Assembly (NCBI GenBank): GCA_945831575.1
Contig: CAMACX010000004.1
Span: 1 to 64,000 of the forward strand
From: an uncultured Mediterranea sp.
GTDB taxonomy: Bacteria > Bacteroidota > Bacteroidia > Bacteroidales > Bacteroidaceae
Direction: 5' to 3'
DNA: 64,000 nt
In this document: positions 52,492 to 61,996 of the stretch, piece after piece
Layout of the letters: every line of letters begins with the position of its first letter
Numbering within the stretch: the stretch's first letter is position 1
Translations under genes and position numbers: made by a program
The notes under the pieces: generated by a model
What the model was told of the DNA's origin: nothing
The model's database searches: none
What the model saw: only the letters and a program-made list of their open reading frames with translations

Positions 52492-54510
52492 ATGAAAGGA
52501 ATACGACACTTCCTCTCCCTCGCCGTAGCAGCCTGTACGTTGACAGTTGCTCCGGCTATTCTGGCACAGTCCTTGCCCAGTGACACCATCACAGGCAAGA
52601 CCCACCGTATAGAGGACGTTACGGTCACGGCCCCGCGCCGTCGTGCTCTCATCACCTCCACCGTGCCTGTGCAGCAGCTGGGGAAGCAGGAGCTGCAGCA
52701 GCTGGGCATCCAGAACATGGCTGATGCCGTGCGTCGCTTTGCCGGTGCTAACGTCAAGGACTACGGTGGCATCGGCGGACTCAAGACCGTCTCCGTGCGC
52801 AACATGGGTGCTGCTCATACGGCCGTGAGCTACGACGGCGTACCAGTGAGCAACTGTCTGGGCGGACAGATTGACATCGGCCGCTTCTCCCTAGACAACA
52901 TTGAGGTGCTCTCCTTGGCTGTGGGGCAGCAGGAAGAGATGCTCCAGTCGGCCCGTCTCTACGCCTCGGCCGGTGTGCTGAGCATAGAGACCGAGAAACC
53001 CCACTTTGACGCAGGGCGCCGCTCCTCGTTCAGGACACGCCTGCAGGGTGGCTCCTTCGGTTACGTCACACCCTCCATGCGCTGGTGGCAACAGCTGGGC
53101 AGTCGCACGGCGCTTGCTGTGGATGGCACCTACATGCGGGCCGACGGCAACTACCCCTTCCGGCTGGTCAACGGCAAGTATGTCACCCACGAGAAGCGCA
53201 ACAACTCCGCCATCTACTCCTTGCAGGGCGAGGCCAACCTCTATCACACCCTGCGCGACAGCAGTCAACTGTCGCTGAAGGCCTATTGCTACAGCTCCAA
53301 GCGTGGGTTGCCCGGGTCAGTGACGCTCTACAATCCCATCTCCACTGAGAAACTCTGGGACGAGAATTACTTTGCTCAGGCGCAGTACCGCAAGCAGTTG
53401 AGCCGCCAATGGAGCCTCCGTGCTCAGGCCAAATATACGCATGGCTGGAACAAGATGTGCGACTATGGCACCCCTGTGGACAACGGTTATTATACCGAGC
53501 GCTATGGTCAGGATGAGTTCTACCTCTCCGCCTCCGTGCTCTTCCGGCCCACGCAGGCCTTCTCCGTCTCGCTGGCTCAGGATGGTGCCAGCAACACCAT
53601 GGAGAGCAACCTGAAGGAGTGCCCTTACCCCACGCGCTACACTTCGATGACCGCCCTGCGAGCCAGGTACCATTGGCATGGGCTGCGTGTGGATGCCTCC
53701 CTGATGCATACCGCCACGTGGGAAAAGGTCAAGGCAGGTGAGGCACCCGACGACTTCAATCGCCTCGCGCCCGCACTCTCACTCAGCTTCAAGCCCTGGT
53801 CGGAAGAGGACCTCTACCTGCGGCTGATGTACAAGAACACTTTCCGTCTGCCCACCTTCAATGACCTCTACTACTACCGTCTGGGCAACCGTTCGCTCAA
53901 TCCCGAAAAGGCCAATGAACTCAATCTGGGCGTGACCTGGAGCAGGAGCGGGTGGGGAGCCTTGAGCCACCTGAGCCTCACGGTGGATAGTTATTACAAC
54001 GACGTGAAGGACAAGATTGTAGCCTTCCCCGGCACCTTCACCTGGCGCATGGTCAACTACGGCAAGGTGAATGTAGCCGGCGTAGATGCCACCGCCTCAG
54101 CCTCCATCTCCCTGACCCGCAGGGTCAATCTGATCGTGAGCGGTGCCTACATGTGGCAGAAGGCCATTGACCTGACTGACAAGGAATCCAAGCTGTATAA
54201 GGACCAGCTCCCCTATACCCCCCAGCATAGCGGCAATGCCTCGGCGCTCGTGCAGACGCCTTGGGTCAACGTGGGTTACTCGCTGGTTGGGGTGAGCAAA
54301 CGCTACTACCTTGAGCAGAACCTGCCGGAGAATGAGATAGACGGTTATGTGGAGCACACGCTGACTTTGTCGCGAACGCTTAAGCTGAGGCACAGCAGCT
54401 GTACCCTGCGTGCCGAATGCATCAACCTGACCAATGAGCAGTACGACATCATCAAGTACTATCCCATGCCTGGACGTTCGTGGCGCATAAGCATAGATTA
54501 CACATTTTAA
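52492..54510 (+). CDS. btuB: TonB-dependent cobalamin receptor
   Basis: An outer-membrane receptor of 672 residues with a signal peptide (about 1-25). The plug domain runs from about 38 to 165 (VTAPRRRALITSTVPVQQLG, NMADAVRRFAGANVKDYGGI, SVRNMGAAHTAVSYDGV). A 22-strand barrel follows and ends WRISIDYTF with terminal Phe. The riboswitch directly upstream and btuG-btuF-btuC downstream identify the substrate as B12 or a related corrinoid. No SusD gene is present, as expected for BtuB. Confidence 0.93.
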   Translation: MKGIRHFLSLAVAACTLTVAPAILAQSLPSDTITGKTHRIEDVTVTAPRRRALITSTVPVQQLGKQELQQLGIQNMADAVRRFAGANVKDYGGIGGLKTVSVRNMGAAHTAVSYDGVPVSNCLGGQIDIGRFSLDNIEVLSLAVGQQEEMLQSARLYASAGVLSIETEKPHFDAGRRSSFRTRLQGGSFGYVTPSMRWWQQLGSRTALAVDGTYMRADGNYPFRLVNGKYVTHEKRNNSAIYSLQGEANLYHTLRDSSQLSLKAYCYSSKRGLPGSVTLYNPISTEKLWDENYFAQAQYRKQLSRQWSLRAQAKYTHGWNKMCDYGTPVDNGYYTERYGQDEFYLSASVLFRPTQAFSVSLAQDGASNTMESNLKECPYPTRYTSMTALRARYHWHGLRVDASLMHTATWEKVKAGEAPDDFNRLAPALSLSFKPWSEEDLYLRLMYKNTFRLPTFNDLYYYRLGNRSLNPEKANELNLGVTWSRSGWGALSHLSLTVDSYYNDVKDKIVAFPGTFTWRMVNYGKVNVAGVDATASASISLTRRVNLIVSGAYMWQKAIDLTDKESKLYKDQLPYTPQHSGNASALVQTPWVNVGYSLVGVSKRYYLEQNLPENEIDGYVEHTLTLSRTLKLRHSSCTLRAECINLTNEQYDIIKYYPMPGRSWRISIDYTF

Positions 54511-54565
54511 CTAAACAACTATAATAAAAAGCAGTAAACAAGTACATTAAAAAATCAACAAGAAA

Positions 54566-55678
54566 ATGAAAATCAGAAGCTTATTTTATGGCATACTCTG
54601 TATGCTGGCCATCGGTGGGACGATGGCTTCGTGTAGTGACGACGACGAAGGTTGGGACGATGCAGGCTCTCAGGTCGAGCTGCCGCATCAGCGTGCCTAT
54701 ATCCTCAACGAAGGCAAACAAGACGCCAACAATGCAGGCATTGCCTTCTACGACCCCAATGGCAACACTCCGTTCATCAGCGACATCTTCTATAAGCAGA
54801 ATGGTGCCAAACTGGGCGATACGGGCCAGGACATCATTGAGTACGAAGACGAGATCTACGTGGCTGTCTATGGCTCCAACTACCTGGTGAAGCTCAATGC
54901 CGCAGGTGTGGAGGAGGGACGTGTATCGTTCGTCAACGACCCTGACCTTGCAGCAGGTATCCGCTATCTGGCTGCTGAGGATGGCTACATCTACGCATCG
55001 TTCTACTACGGTGCCGTGGCCAAGATCAATGCCCGTACCCTCACGGTGGAGAAGAAGATCACCGGCCTGGGCGGTTGCATGGAGGCAGTGGTCATCGAGG
55101 ACGACCTGCTTTACGTGACTCATACTTGCGCTGCCGACTGGACGCCCTACAACGAGATCAAGGTCATCGACCTCAAGACCTTCACCTACAAGGAGACCAT
55201 CACCACCCTGGTGCCCAACCCCTACAACCAGATGGTGGAAGAGGAGGGCAAAATCTTCTTCATCAGCAATGTCTATACCGCTCCGGGCTCTGTTCTGCAG
55301 GTGATTGACACCAAGAGCAACAATCAGGTGACCCAGCTGGGCAACGCCTCTCATCTGGCCACCTACAAGGATGTGGTCTATGTGGTCAATTCGTTTACCG
55401 ACTGGTATGGCACGGGTGAGACCACCACGACTTTCTACACCTATGATGCGAAGGCCGGCAAGCTCAACAATACCTCATTCCTCAAGAATGCCCCCTCGGA
55501 GCTGGCCTCTGCGAGCATCTACATGCTGGAGATCAACCAGGGCAACGGTGACATCTACCTCGCTGTGTCCAACTATAATTCCAACGGCACCATTTACCGC
55601 TTCAAGCACGATGGTACCTTTGTAGAGAAGTTTGATGCCGGTGGCATGAATCCTGCGGGCATGGTATTCTTCAATTAA
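54566..55678 (+). CDS. btuG: surface B12-binding lipoprotein BtuG
   Basis: A 370-residue lipoprotein (signal MKIRSLFYGILCMLAIGGTM, lipobox region ASCSDDDE). The mature part is a DUF5074/YncE-like seven-bladed beta-propeller: AYILNEGKQDANNAGIAFYD, FYKQNGAKLGDTGQDIIEYE, ITGLGGCMEAVVIEDDLLYV. In Bacteroides, BtuG sits on the outer face of BtuB and binds B12 very tightly. Position right after btuB (55 bases) and before btuF supports the call. Binding affinity of this copy is inferred, not seen. Confidence 0.9.
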   Translation: MKIRSLFYGILCMLAIGGTMASCSDDDEGWDDAGSQVELPHQRAYILNEGKQDANNAGIAFYDPNGNTPFISDIFYKQNGAKLGDTGQDIIEYEDEIYVAVYGSNYLVKLNAAGVEEGRVSFVNDPDLAAGIRYLAAEDGYIYASFYYGAVAKINARTLTVEKKITGLGGCMEAVVIEDDLLYVTHTCAADWTPYNEIKVIDLKTFTYKETITTLVPNPYNQMVEEEGKIFFISNVYTAPGSVLQVIDTKSNNQVTQLGNASHLATYKDVVYVVNSFTDWYGTGETTTTFYTYDAKAGKLNNTSFLKNAPSELASASIYMLEINQGNGDIYLAVSNYNSNGTIYRFKHDGTFVEKFDAGGMNPAGMVFFN

Positions 55679-55705
55679 TCTCAGGCCATAGTGTTATCGA
55701 TAGTT

Positions 55706-57010
55706 ATGAAGTGTAATTCATTACTGTCCATCTGCTGTATGACACTCTTGCTTCTCTCCTCCTGTGGAGGTGGGGGCAAGAGTGCCTCTTGTCTTGCTGA
55801 CGGCTCCACACAGGGTGCAGCAGGCTCTACAGGAGGTACCGCAGGCGATACGCTGGCGCTGCGCTATGCCCGCAGGCTCAGCATCGTGGAGTATGACTCC
55901 TGCGCCGTGGCCTCCCTGGTGGACCCCTGGGACACCACCCGCATCCTCCATCGCTACGTGCTCGTGCCGGCTGCACAGCCCCTGCCGGAGCTAATGCCTG
56001 AGGGGACGCTACTCCGTACGCCACTCAGCCACACCCTGGTCTATACCTCGGTGCATTGCGGATTGCTCCATGAGCTGAGGGTGGGTCAGGCCATCGCCGG
56101 TGTGTGCGACCTCAGCTACATCGACCTCTCCTCCATCCACGAAGGGGTGGCGCAGGGGCGTATCACCGACTGCGGCAGTGGCATGAGTCCCGACATCGAG
56201 CGCATCATGGCCCTCCGTCCTGATGCCATCCTGCTCTCGCCCTTTGAGAACAGCGGCGGCTACGGCCGTCTGGAGCAGCTCGGCATCCCCCTGGTGGAGT
56301 GTGCCGACTACATGGAGACCTCCCCTCTGGGGCGTGCCGAATGGGTGCGCTTCTACGGCCGTCTCTACGGTTGTGCCTCTCAGGCCGACTCCCTCTTTGC
56401 CGCCGTGGAGCAGCGCTACCTGGCTCTCAAAACCCTGGCTGATGCCACCACCACTCGCCCGCTGGTGCTGATGGAACTCAAGAGCAACAGCGCCTGGTAT
56501 GTGCCTGGCGGACAGAGTACCACCGGCATACTCTGCCGTGATGCAGGAGCCCGTTATGCCTTTGCCCACGACACCCACAGTGGCTCCGTGCCCCTGTCGC
56601 TGGAGACCGTCTTTGCGCGTGCCTCCGAGGCCGACTACTGGCTCTTCAAGTACAACCGCCCCCGGGAGATGACCTACCGGGACCTTGAGGCCGACTATGC
56701 AGGCTATGCCGCCTTCCGTCCCTTCCGCGAGCGCAAGATCTACGTCTGCCACACGGGCAAAGTACCTTTCTATGAAGAGACCCCCTTCCATCCCGACCGA
56801 CTGCTCTCCGACCTGCTGCACATTTTCCACCCCGAGTTGGTGCATGATACCGCAGCAGATTTTTCAGGAAATGGTGCCGCAGCAGAAATTGCAGGGAATG
56901 GTGCCACAGCAGACTTAGCAGGGAATGCCGCAGGAGATAATACAAGGAATGCAGCAGGAAATCTTGCAGGTTCCGAAGGTTTGCATTATTTTTGCAGGCT
57001 GAAGCAGTAA
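55706..57010 (+). CDS. btuF: B12 ABC transporter substrate-binding lipoprotein BtuF
   Basis: A 434-residue predicted lipoprotein (lipobox LLSSC). The ATG at 55706 was chosen over a GTG at 55691, which adds no useful signal. The periplasmic-binding core runs about 100-370: VYTSVHCGLLHELRVGQAIA, ALRPDAILLSPFENSGGYGR and YVPGGQSTTGILCRDAGARY. After the core is an odd tail with degenerate GNGAAAEIAGNGATADLAG repeats. It binds corrinoids in the periplasm for BtuC. Confidence 0.88.
   Translation: MKCNSLLSICCMTLLLLSSCGGGGKSASCLADGSTQGAAGSTGGTAGDTLALRYARRLSIVEYDSCAVASLVDPWDTTRILHRYVLVPAAQPLPELMPEGTLLRTPLSHTLVYTSVHCGLLHELRVGQAIAGVCDLSYIDLSSIHEGVAQGRITDCGSGMSPDIERIMALRPDAILLSPFENSGGYGRLEQLGIPLVECADYMETSPLGRAEWVRFYGRLYGCASQADSLFAAVEQRYLALKTLADATTTRPLVLMELKSNSAWYVPGGQSTTGILCRDAGARYAFAHDTHSGSVPLSLETVFARASEADYWLFKYNRPREMTYRDLEADYAGYAAFRPFRERKIYVCHTGKVPFYEETPFHPDRLLSDLLHIFHPELVHDTAADFSGNGAAAEIAGNGATADLAGNAAGDNTRNAAGNLAGSEGLHYFCRLKQ
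56987..56994 (+). promoter_or_regulatory. possible internal -7 element before btuC
   Basis: TATTTTTG lies at the 3' end of btuF. CTTG occurs 20 bases upstream. Since 135 bases separate btuF and btuC, a separate promoter is possible, but the box is inside coding sequence. Confidence 0.3.
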
Positions 57011-57145
57011 AAGCTTACCGTATCAAGACTCAAGGAGCTCAGGTGGAGACCTTAGGTCCACCCCCACAGGCGAAGGCAAGAGGAAGATGGTGTAGCAAAA
57101 TAGAAGAGCCCTTATAAGACAATAATTGAACAGAAGACAACTAAG

Positions 57146-58156
57146 ATGAAGAAATACCTCCTCCCCCTCACGGTGCTGCTTCTGGCAGCCAATCTCCTCT
57201 TCGGGTCCGTTACCATACCGGTGGCCGAGGTGGTGAGCATCCTCTGTGGGGAGTCGGGTACTCATCCTTCGTGGAGCTTCATCATCTGGGAGTCACGCCT
57301 GCCCTCTGCCCTTACGGCTTGGCTTTGCGGCAGTGCGTTGGCCGTCTGTGGCCTGCTGCTGCAGACCGCTTTCCGTAACCCCCTGGCTGGTCCCTCCATC
57401 CTCGGCATCAACTCCGGTGCTTCGCTCGGCGTGGCCCTGGTGATGCTCTGTGGGAGTAGCCTTACCGCTTCCTCGGCTTTCCAGTGGGGCAGTTTTGCCT
57501 CCATCCTGACTGGTGCCTTCGTAGGTGCCATGAGCGTCATGGCTCTTATCCTCTTCCTCTCCACGCTGGTGAGGAGCAACGTGTTACTGCTCATTGCCGG
57601 CATCATGATTGGTTATGTCACCTCCTCCGCCATCTCGCTGCTCAACTTCTTCGCCACGGCCGAGGGGGTGCAGTCCTACATGGTGTGGGGCATGGGTCAC
57701 TTCGGGGGTGTCTCACTTCGTCAGCTGCCCCCCTTTGCCATCGTCACGGGTATCGGTCTGCTCTGTGCCCTGCTGCTTGTCAAGCCCCTCAATGCCCTGT
57801 TGCTGGGCGACCGCTATGCTGAGAACCTGGGCATCAACCTACGTCGTGTGCGCCTAGTCTTGCTGCTTGTCACCGGCTTGCTCACGGCCGTTACCACCGC
57901 CTATTGTGGCCCCGTCTCATTCATCGGGCTGGCCGTCCCCCACATCGCCCGTCTGCTCATCGGCACGGCCAACCATCGCACCCTGCTGCCCGCCACCCTG
58001 CTGACGGGCGGTCTCATCGCCCTGCTCTGCAACCTCCTGAGTGTCCTTCCCGGCGAACGGGGCATCATCCCTCTCAACGCCATCACCCCCCTCATCGGTG
58101 CCCCCGTCATCCTCTACGTCATCCTCCGTGGTCGCAGCCGCCAGGATTTCCACTAG
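57146..58156 (+). CDS. btuC: B12 ABC transporter permease BtuC
   Basis: A 336-residue FecCD-family permease with about ten transmembrane helices. LRTLPRxx-type start WESRLPSALTAWLCGSALAV, FRNPLAGPSILGINSGASLG (about 75-95) and the cytoplasmic coupling region GPVSFIGLAVPHIARLL (about 255-272) are typical. It follows btuF after 135 bases. The expected ATPase gene btuD is not found downstream; the next gene is an RmlD-like reductase with its own promoter. Confidence 0.92.
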   Translation: MKKYLLPLTVLLLAANLLFGSVTIPVAEVVSILCGESGTHPSWSFIIWESRLPSALTAWLCGSALAVCGLLLQTAFRNPLAGPSILGINSGASLGVALVMLCGSSLTASSAFQWGSFASILTGAFVGAMSVMALILFLSTLVRSNVLLLIAGIMIGYVTSSAISLLNFFATAEGVQSYMVWGMGHFGGVSLRQLPPFAIVTGIGLLCALLLVKPLNALLLGDRYAENLGINLRRVRLVLLLVTGLLTAVTTAYCGPVSFIGLAVPHIARLLIGTANHRTLLPATLLTGGLIALLCNLLSVLPGERGIIPLNAITPLIGAPVILYVILRGRSRQDFH

Positions 58157-58254
58157 GTGTGGAGAACTATCGGTTTTCGCTGATACATATGGACGTAAAA
58201 AGTGTTGTTTTACATTTTTAAGGCCGAAAGTGCCTAGATATTGATTCTCTTTAC

Positions 58255-58262
58255 TAACTTTG
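58255..58262 (+). promoter_or_regulatory. putative -7 element of the RmlD-like gene
   Basis: TAACTTTG fits TAnnTTTG, about 80 bases before the ATG. The -33 region is weak. Confidence 0.5.
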
Positions 58263-58341
58263 CCGCAATCTCTAATAGCATCGTTGTGCAATTGCAGTTA
58301 TTTGTAAAAAAGAAGTGTGAATACTATACAACAAGTAGAAG

Positions 58342-59250
58342 ATGATTATGAAGACAAAGGTCATGATAACAGGTGGCAGCGGATTCCTAGGGAGCCGGCT
58401 GGCCTACTACTACAGGGAGCGGTATGAGTTACTGCTGCCTACACACAGTGAGCTCAATGTGAGCCGTGAAGAGGCTGTAAGGGCCTATCTAGAGTTGTAC
58501 CGCCCAGATGTGGTCATCCACTGTGCTGCACTCAGTAACACGTGGTATTGCGAACAGCATCCAGAAGAGTCGCACCGTGTCAACGTGCAGGGTACGGTTA
58601 GGTTAGCCAAGGCCTGCAAGCTCACAGGGGCAAAGCTAATCTTTATGTCAAGCGACCAAGTCTATAACGGTACCCCTCTGTTGGGACCACTTCAGGAGAA
58701 TGTGATACTTCAGCCGGTTAACGTCTATGGTCGGCACAAGCTGGAGGCGGAGCAGCGGGTGCTGTGTAACTTACCTGATGCTGTGGGGCTCCGACTGACG
58801 TGGATGTATGACCTGCCCGTCGATATCCTGAAGCTGGATACTTCCTTGAATCCGAGTAGGTCTCTGAAACTCAACAGCAACATTTTGGTGAATCTTCAGA
58901 AAGCTGCCGCCGAGGGAATGACGCTTCAGGCCGCCACGCACGAGTATCGCGGTGTGACTAACGTCTGGGAGGTGGTGCGCAATCTGGAGCATGCCATCGC
59001 CCTACCTGGAGGCATCTACAACTTCGGCAGTGGCAATACTCTGGATAGCTACACTCTTTACCTGTGCATTGCCCGAGCCATGGGGCTTGCTAATCCATCC
59101 ACCTTGGTCTTGCCGGACGAGGAACGCTACAGTCAGCAACCTCGTAATCTGACCATGGATTGTAGCCTCATTGGTTGCTATGGCATCCAGTTTAACGATA
59201 GCTTGCAGGGAGTCAAGGAAGTGGTGGCACACCCTCAAAGAGTTATCTAA
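58342..59250 (+). CDS. RmlD-like NAD(P)-dependent sugar epimerase/reductase
   Basis: A 302-residue extended short-chain dehydrogenase. The N-terminal nucleotide-binding motif is ITGGSGFLGSRLAYYYRERY (about 9-28), the catalytic YGRHK (YxxxK) lies near residue 133, and a Ser in FMSSDQVYNGT completes the triad. This resembles dTDP-4-dehydrorhamnose reductase and related proteins such as MAT2B-type. No other rhamnose genes are near, so the substrate is open. GC content is lower than its neighbours in places. Confidence 0.85.
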   Translation: MIMKTKVMITGGSGFLGSRLAYYYRERYELLLPTHSELNVSREEAVRAYLELYRPDVVIHCAALSNTWYCEQHPEESHRVNVQGTVRLAKACKLTGAKLIFMSSDQVYNGTPLLGPLQENVILQPVNVYGRHKLEAEQRVLCNLPDAVGLRLTWMYDLPVDILKLDTSLNPSRSLKLNSNILVNLQKAAAEGMTLQAATHEYRGVTNVWEVVRNLEHAIALPGGIYNFGSGNTLDSYTLYLCIARAMGLANPSTLVLPDEERYSQQPRNLTMDCSLIGCYGIQFNDSLQGVKEVVAHPQRVI

Positions 59251-59406
59251 TAATATTTATTGATAATCATGCGTTACGGCATGCAGATGTAAATCGTAAG
59301 AATTTGTGTGCGAGGTATGAGTTACCAATTCAATGGGAAATACCAACATGTCTTTAAAATTCTCTCTCGTTTTGCTCTTTGCCGCAAGGTTGGGGAGACT
59401 TTATCA

Positions 59407-60660
59407 TTAGGACTTCACATTTTTCAGGTCTGCTCCTGTGGGGGATTGGAAGACGCGTAGGTCAAACTCAGGCACGATGGCCAGCAGGTGGTCGAATACG
59501 TCAGCTTGTATCTGTTCGTAGAGTGCCCATTGGGTAGTACGGGTGAAGAAGTAAAGTTCGATGGGGATGCCGTGATCGGTGGGTTGCAGATGGCGTACCA
59601 GCAGGGTCATGTCGTTACGCACGCCGGGAAGGTTGCGTAGGTAGGCGTTGAGGTAGGCGCGGAATACACCCAGGTTGGTCTGTCGGCGGCCATTGACCAG
59701 CACGCTGTTGTCAATCTCCTGCGCTGCGTTGTACTCCTTGATGACTTGCTCCGTGTGGTCGATGTAGTCGGCCAGGAGCTTGATGCGGCGGTACTTGTCG
59801 AGCATCTGGGGCGTGCAGAAGCGCACGCTGTTCATATCGATGTTGACTGAGCGTTTCACCCTACGGCCTCCACTCTCCTGCATGCCGCGCCAGTTCTGGA
59901 ATGAGTCGCTCACCAACAGGTAGGGCGGGATAGTGGTGATGGTATTGTCCCAGTTGCGTACTTTCACCGTGTTGAGCGTCACCTCGATGACGGTGCCGTC
60001 GGCCCCGTACTTTGGCATGGCAATCCAGTCGCCCACCTTCAGCATGTCGTTGGCAGAGAGCTGTACTCCCGACACCACGCCCATGATGGAGTCCTTGAAG
60101 ACCAGCATAAGTACTGCCGCTGAGGCACCCAGACCAGCCAACAGCGAGAGCGCATCCTTGTTGAGCAGGGTGGCGATGATGACGATACCGCCTACAAACC
60201 ATAGGGCTACCTGTGCCGTTTGTAGAAGACCCTTGAGTGGACGGTTGCGCAGCTGCTCCTTGCTGCTATAGACCGTGTAGATGGCCTTGAGAAGCGCGTT
60301 GACAAAGCTAAGGAAGGTGACTAGGATAAAGACATCACAAATGCGTTGCACTAAGGTGAGAGCCACCGACTCCACGCCGGCGAAGGCCATAGGGAGGGTG
60401 ACAGAGAGTACCAATGGGGCCACCATGCGGCTCAGGTGGACGAGTACGCTGCGGTCGAAGAGTATGTCGTCCCATGTGGCCCGGGTACGTTTCACAACCG
60501 CAGCCACCACACGTAGCAGGATAAAGCGGCAGATAAAGTCCACGCCAAAAGCCACGAGGAGCAGCAGGGCAAAGACGATGAATTGGTCAATCCGGTCGGC
60601 CCCGGAAGTAGTCAGTCCGCAGGCCATCAGCCAGCTGTCAATGAGTTCAAATAGTTCCAT
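59407..60660 (-). CDS. MscS-family mechanosensitive channel (YbdG-like)
   Basis: A 417-residue inner-membrane channel with about five transmembrane helices (about 25-185). The pore-lining segment GLGASAAVLMLVFKDSIMGVVSG leads into the beta domain (VGDWIAMPKYGADGTVIEVT, WDNTITTIPPYLLVSDSFQN). The long form with a large C-terminal domain resembles E. coli YbdG and its Bacteroidota relatives. It releases solutes on osmotic downshift. It is convergent with the RmlD-like gene. Confidence 0.94.
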   Translation of the reverse strand: MELFELIDSWLMACGLTTSGADRIDQFIVFALLLLVAFGVDFICRFILLRVVAAVVKRTRATWDDILFDRSVLVHLSRMVAPLVLSVTLPMAFAGVESVALTLVQRICDVFILVTFLSFVNALLKAIYTVYSSKEQLRNRPLKGLLQTAQVALWFVGGIVIIATLLNKDALSLLAGLGASAAVLMLVFKDSIMGVVSGVQLSANDMLKVGDWIAMPKYGADGTVIEVTLNTVKVRNWDNTITTIPPYLLVSDSFQNWRGMQESGGRRVKRSVNIDMNSVRFCTPQMLDKYRRIKLLADYIDHTEQVIKEYNAAQEIDNSVLVNGRRQTNLGVFRAYLNAYLRNLPGVRNDMTLLVRHLQPTDHGIPIELYFFTRTTQWALYEQIQADVFDHLLAIVPEFDLRVFQSPTGADLKNVKS

Positions 60661-60709
60661 ATTCTTTTTTCGGGTCTATATACAGGGATGCTACCCATGT
60701 ATGTCGATG

Positions 60710-60741
60710 CAAATGTAGCGCATTCCCTTGAGCTGTGCAAA
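60710..60741 (-). promoter_or_regulatory. promoter of the MscS gene
   Basis: On the minus strand TTTG, 20 bases, then TACATTTG: a full consensus match, about 50 bases before the ATG. Confidence 0.7.
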
Positions 60742-60772
60742 TGATATCCCGATTATTTGTTGCCCCAGCCTC

Positions 60773-61996
60773 CTACTCCTCCACACAGCAATCTACGACC
60801 AGCGGCAGGTGGTCGCTGGGGCCGCCGAGGTAGGTGGCTCCGTAGTAGGTGCGCAGGGGGCATTGGCCACCGTAGAGACGGTCGTCGGTGAGCAGGAAAG
60901 GGAGTGGAGCTACTTCGGCTGTAGTGGGGAGGAGGCGCAGACGGGGGATGGAGCTTTCATCAGGCAAGGCTTTGGGTCGGTGTAGCAGGGCTCCGTTCGC
61001 CATGATGTGGTCAATTAGCTCCCAGCGGCCTTGGTATTTGTAGCTACCCTTAATTGCGCGAAGCGATGAGGGACGGCGGGGAGAGAGTAGCTGATAGAGT
61101 GTTGTGTCACTCGGCAGTATTATGGTGTCTTCTTGCTCTCGTTGTGCATCTTTTTGGTGCCGCTGGTGAGGCTGGGGAGCAAGTGGCTTGGCGCGGAGGG
61201 TGTGGGTGATCGCCTTGCCATAGGGACCTTCGTTGAAGTCACCCATCAGCAAGAAGCAGGGGCGAAGGCGGATGTGGCAGAGGGAGTCGATGGCTTGACG
61301 CACGGCATGGGCCACATGGCAGCGGTAGGGCTCTGTGGCCTGTACACCGCTCATACGGGAAGGGAGGTGGAGCAGGAAGAGGTCGAGCGTGTCGTGCAGG
61401 GCTGGGGAGAGTAGTCCCGTGATGTGGAGTACATCGCGCGTGGGGCGCTCACCCGGGAGGTTGGCACGGAGGGGGCTTGTGGAGAGGAGCCGGAAGCAGT
61501 CAGGGCGGTAGAGCAGGGCTACGTCAATGCCCCGCACGTCAGCCGATGAGGTGATGACGTAGCGGTAACCAGCGCTACGTAGGGGAGTCTGACGGGTCAG
61601 CGCCTCAAGTACCTGCTCATTCTCCACTTCGTAGAGTCCCACCAGGCTCGGTGCCTCTCCTTCGTAGCCCAGTGCAAGTAGGGTCTTGGCCACCTCATTC
61701 AGCTTGCGGTGGTAGCGGCGTGGAGTCCAGCGTCGCTGGCCCTGGGGCAGGTACTCATCATCGGCCTTGAGGGTGTCGTCACTACAGTCGAAGAGATTTT
61801 CCACATTGTAGCTCACTATGCGATGCTGTTGCAACTGTCCCGTAGGCTCCGTCCCGGTATGATGCTCCCTTGCAGGTTCCGTCCCTGCATGACGCTGCTG
61901 CTGGGCCCATCCCCCGGTGAGGAAGAGAATGCACAGCAGCAGCGGCAGGCAGAAGCGGCGGAACAAGTGCCGCAGACAGTAGTATGGCCAAGGCAT
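60773..61996 (-). CDS. exported endonuclease/exonuclease/phosphatase-family protein
   Basis: A 407-residue protein with a signal peptide (CLPLLLCILFLTGGWA). The EEP fold has VSYNVENLFDCSDD (about 60), LVGLYEVENEQVLEAL with the catalytic Glu (about 120), FLLMGDFNEGPYGKAI (about 248) and GPSDHLPLVVD (about 393, the catalytic His). It probably acts on phosphodiesters outside the cytoplasm. An N-terminal RHAGTEP/HHTGTEP repeat is present. Its start overlaps the esterase stop (ATGA), so the two are coupled. Confidence 0.9.
   Translation of the reverse strand: MPWPYYCLRHLFRRFCLPLLLCILFLTGGWAQQQRHAGTEPAREHHTGTEPTGQLQQHRIVSYNVENLFDCSDDTLKADDEYLPQGQRRWTPRRYHRKLNEVAKTLLALGYEGEAPSLVGLYEVENEQVLEALTRQTPLRSAGYRYVITSSADVRGIDVALLYRPDCFRLLSTSPLRANLPGERPTRDVLHITGLLSPALHDTLDLFLLHLPSRMSGVQATEPYRCHVAHAVRQAIDSLCHIRLRPCFLLMGDFNEGPYGKAITHTLRAKPLAPQPHQRHQKDAQREQEDTIILPSDTTLYQLLSPRRPSSLRAIKGSYKYQGRWELIDHIMANGALLHRPKALPDESSIPRLRLLPTTAEVAPLPFLLTDDRLYGGQCPLRTYYGATYLGGPSDHLPLVVDCCVEE

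Noticed and set aside
59251-59406. Small plus-strand frame MGNTNMSLKFSLVLLFAARL
   Set aside because: Only 25 codons, no ribosome-binding site, and it runs into the 3' end of the MscS gene. I see nothing firm in this spacer.
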